Positions 40,977 to 41,981 of a stretch of 41,981 nt of DNA are shown here, piece after piece. How positions within the stretch are numbered: the stretch's first letter is position 1; each line of letters starts with the position of its first letter. The notes under the pieces were generated by a model. It was not told the DNA's origin and did not search any database. It worked only from the letters and a program-made list of their open reading frames with translations. Source of the stretch: an uncultured Clostridia bacterium (GTDB lineage Bacteria > Bacillota > Clostridia > Oscillospirales > Butyricicoccaceae); the NCBI GenBank assembly GCA_947648385.1, contig CANSNO010000009.1:1-41981 (forward strand), written 5' to 3'. The translations under genes were made by a program, and so were the position numbers.

Positions 40977-41531
40977 TTAAAGCTCCATGAGCTCCTTTTC
41001 TTTCTTCGCTGTCTCGCTGTCGACTTCCTTGCAATACTTGTCTGTGGAGTCCTGTATCTCCTTCTCAAGCTGCTTTAAGTCGTCCTCGGTTATCTCGCTT
41101 TTGCTTTTCTGCTTTTTGAAGGTATCGACGGCGTCCCTGCGGATATTTCTGATGGCCACCTTGGCGTCCTCGCCCATCTTCTTGACCTGCTTTGTCAGCT
41201 CCTTGCGGCGCTCCTCGGTCAACTGGGGGAAGGTCAGACGAATGACCTTGCCGTCGCTCTGGGGATTTATGCCGAGGTCGGAAGAATTGATGGCCTTTTC
41301 AATAGCCTTGACTGCCGAGGCGTCCCAAGGCTGGATGGTCAGCATTCTCGGCTCGGGCACGCTGATTGTGGCAAGCTGATTTATCAGCATATTGGAGCCG
41401 TAATGCTCCACGGTTATCTTGTCCAGCACAGAGGGGTTGGCCCTGCCGGCCCTGACGGTGGCGAAATCGCTCTTGAGCACTTCGATGCTCTTCTGCATTT
41501 TTACTGTATATACTTCACATTCAGGACTCAT
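40977..41531 (-). CDS. frr: Ribosome recycling factor
   Basis: A 184-aa RRF. KSDFATVRAGRANPSVLDKI, then the domain II segment INQLATISVPEPRML and the long C-terminal helix with PQLTEERRKELTKQVKK are typical. It splits post-termination ribosomes with EF-G. It follows pyrH by 29 nt. Confidence 0.97.
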   Translation of the reverse strand: MSPECEVYTVKMQKSIEVLKSDFATVRAGRANPSVLDKITVEHYGSNMLINQLATISVPEPRMLTIQPWDASAVKAIEKAINSSDLGINPQSDGKVIRLTFPQLTEERRKELTKQVKKMGEDAKVAIRNIRRDAVDTFKKQKSKSEITEDDLKQLEKEIQDSTDKYCKEVDSETAKKEKELMEL

Positions 41532-41560
41532 GATATATCCTCCTTGTATAATTGTTTATA

Positions 41561-41981
<421 letters not shown>

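Overview
The window comes from a spore-forming, Gram-positive bacterium, most likely an uncultured member of the class Clostridia. Sporulation genes include spo0A, spoIVA, sipL, spoVM, spoIVB and a SpoIVFA/SpoIVFB-like pair. Other pointers are a Gram-positive PolC, a PASTA kinase, CdaA/CdaR, RemA, a PPi-type phosphofructokinase and the gene order pyrH-frr-uppS-cdsA-dxr-rseP-ispG-polC. Almost every gene is on the minus strand. Only the tRNA, fba and spoIVB are on the plus strand. I see no phage, insertion sequence, cas gene or rRNA.

Reading along the minus strand (high to low coordinates), the layout is as follows. (1) 41981-31132: a growth operon, pyrH(partial)-frr-uppS-cdsA-dxr-rseP-ispG-polC-alpha/beta hydrolase. 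It covers ribosome recycling, undecaprenyl and phospholipid precursors, the MEP isoprenoid pathway and replication, and ends at a bidirectional terminator. (2) 31081-28957: spoIVB and fba on the plus strand. (3) 28926-27425: back-to-back promoters and an MFS exporter preceded by a 12-codon leader peptide and competing hairpins, which looks like a translational attenuator. (4) 27321-25114: PPi-PFK and spo0A, the latter with 0A-box-like sites. (5) 25068-22374: ispD-ispF-DUF3343-cysteine desulfurase. (6) 22355-18249: cdaA-cdaR-FAD dehydrogenase-RseC. (7) 18227-5359: yicC-remA-gmk-rpoZ-priA-def-fmt-metallopeptidase-rsmB-rlmN-stp-prkC-rsgA, the conserved Firmicutes housekeeping run. (8) 5300-5021: a tiny two-gene unit of a 44-aa hydrophobic ORF and spoVM. 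(9) 5020-374: sipL-spoIVA-M23-M50, a spore-envelope unit converging on a tRNA-Leu(CAA). Two 55-bp direct repeats precede that tRNA.

Several features stand out. The Spo0A ortholog has a degenerate receiver domain: the phosphoacceptor Asp, both acidic-pocket Asp and the conserved Lys are all replaced, while the DNA-binding domain looks intact. rsgA carries one in-frame TAA just before an otherwise intact zinc finger. A 21-residue SpoVM lies close to its known partner spoIVA and to sipL. The MFS exporter leader has the layout of a drug-inducible ribosome-stalling switch. The coat-base trio SpoVM-SpoIVA-SipL and two steps of the sigma-K activation route (SpoIVB, SpoIVFA/FB-like) all fall within this one window.

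All assignments come from reading the translated proteins and the DNA. No database search was run.
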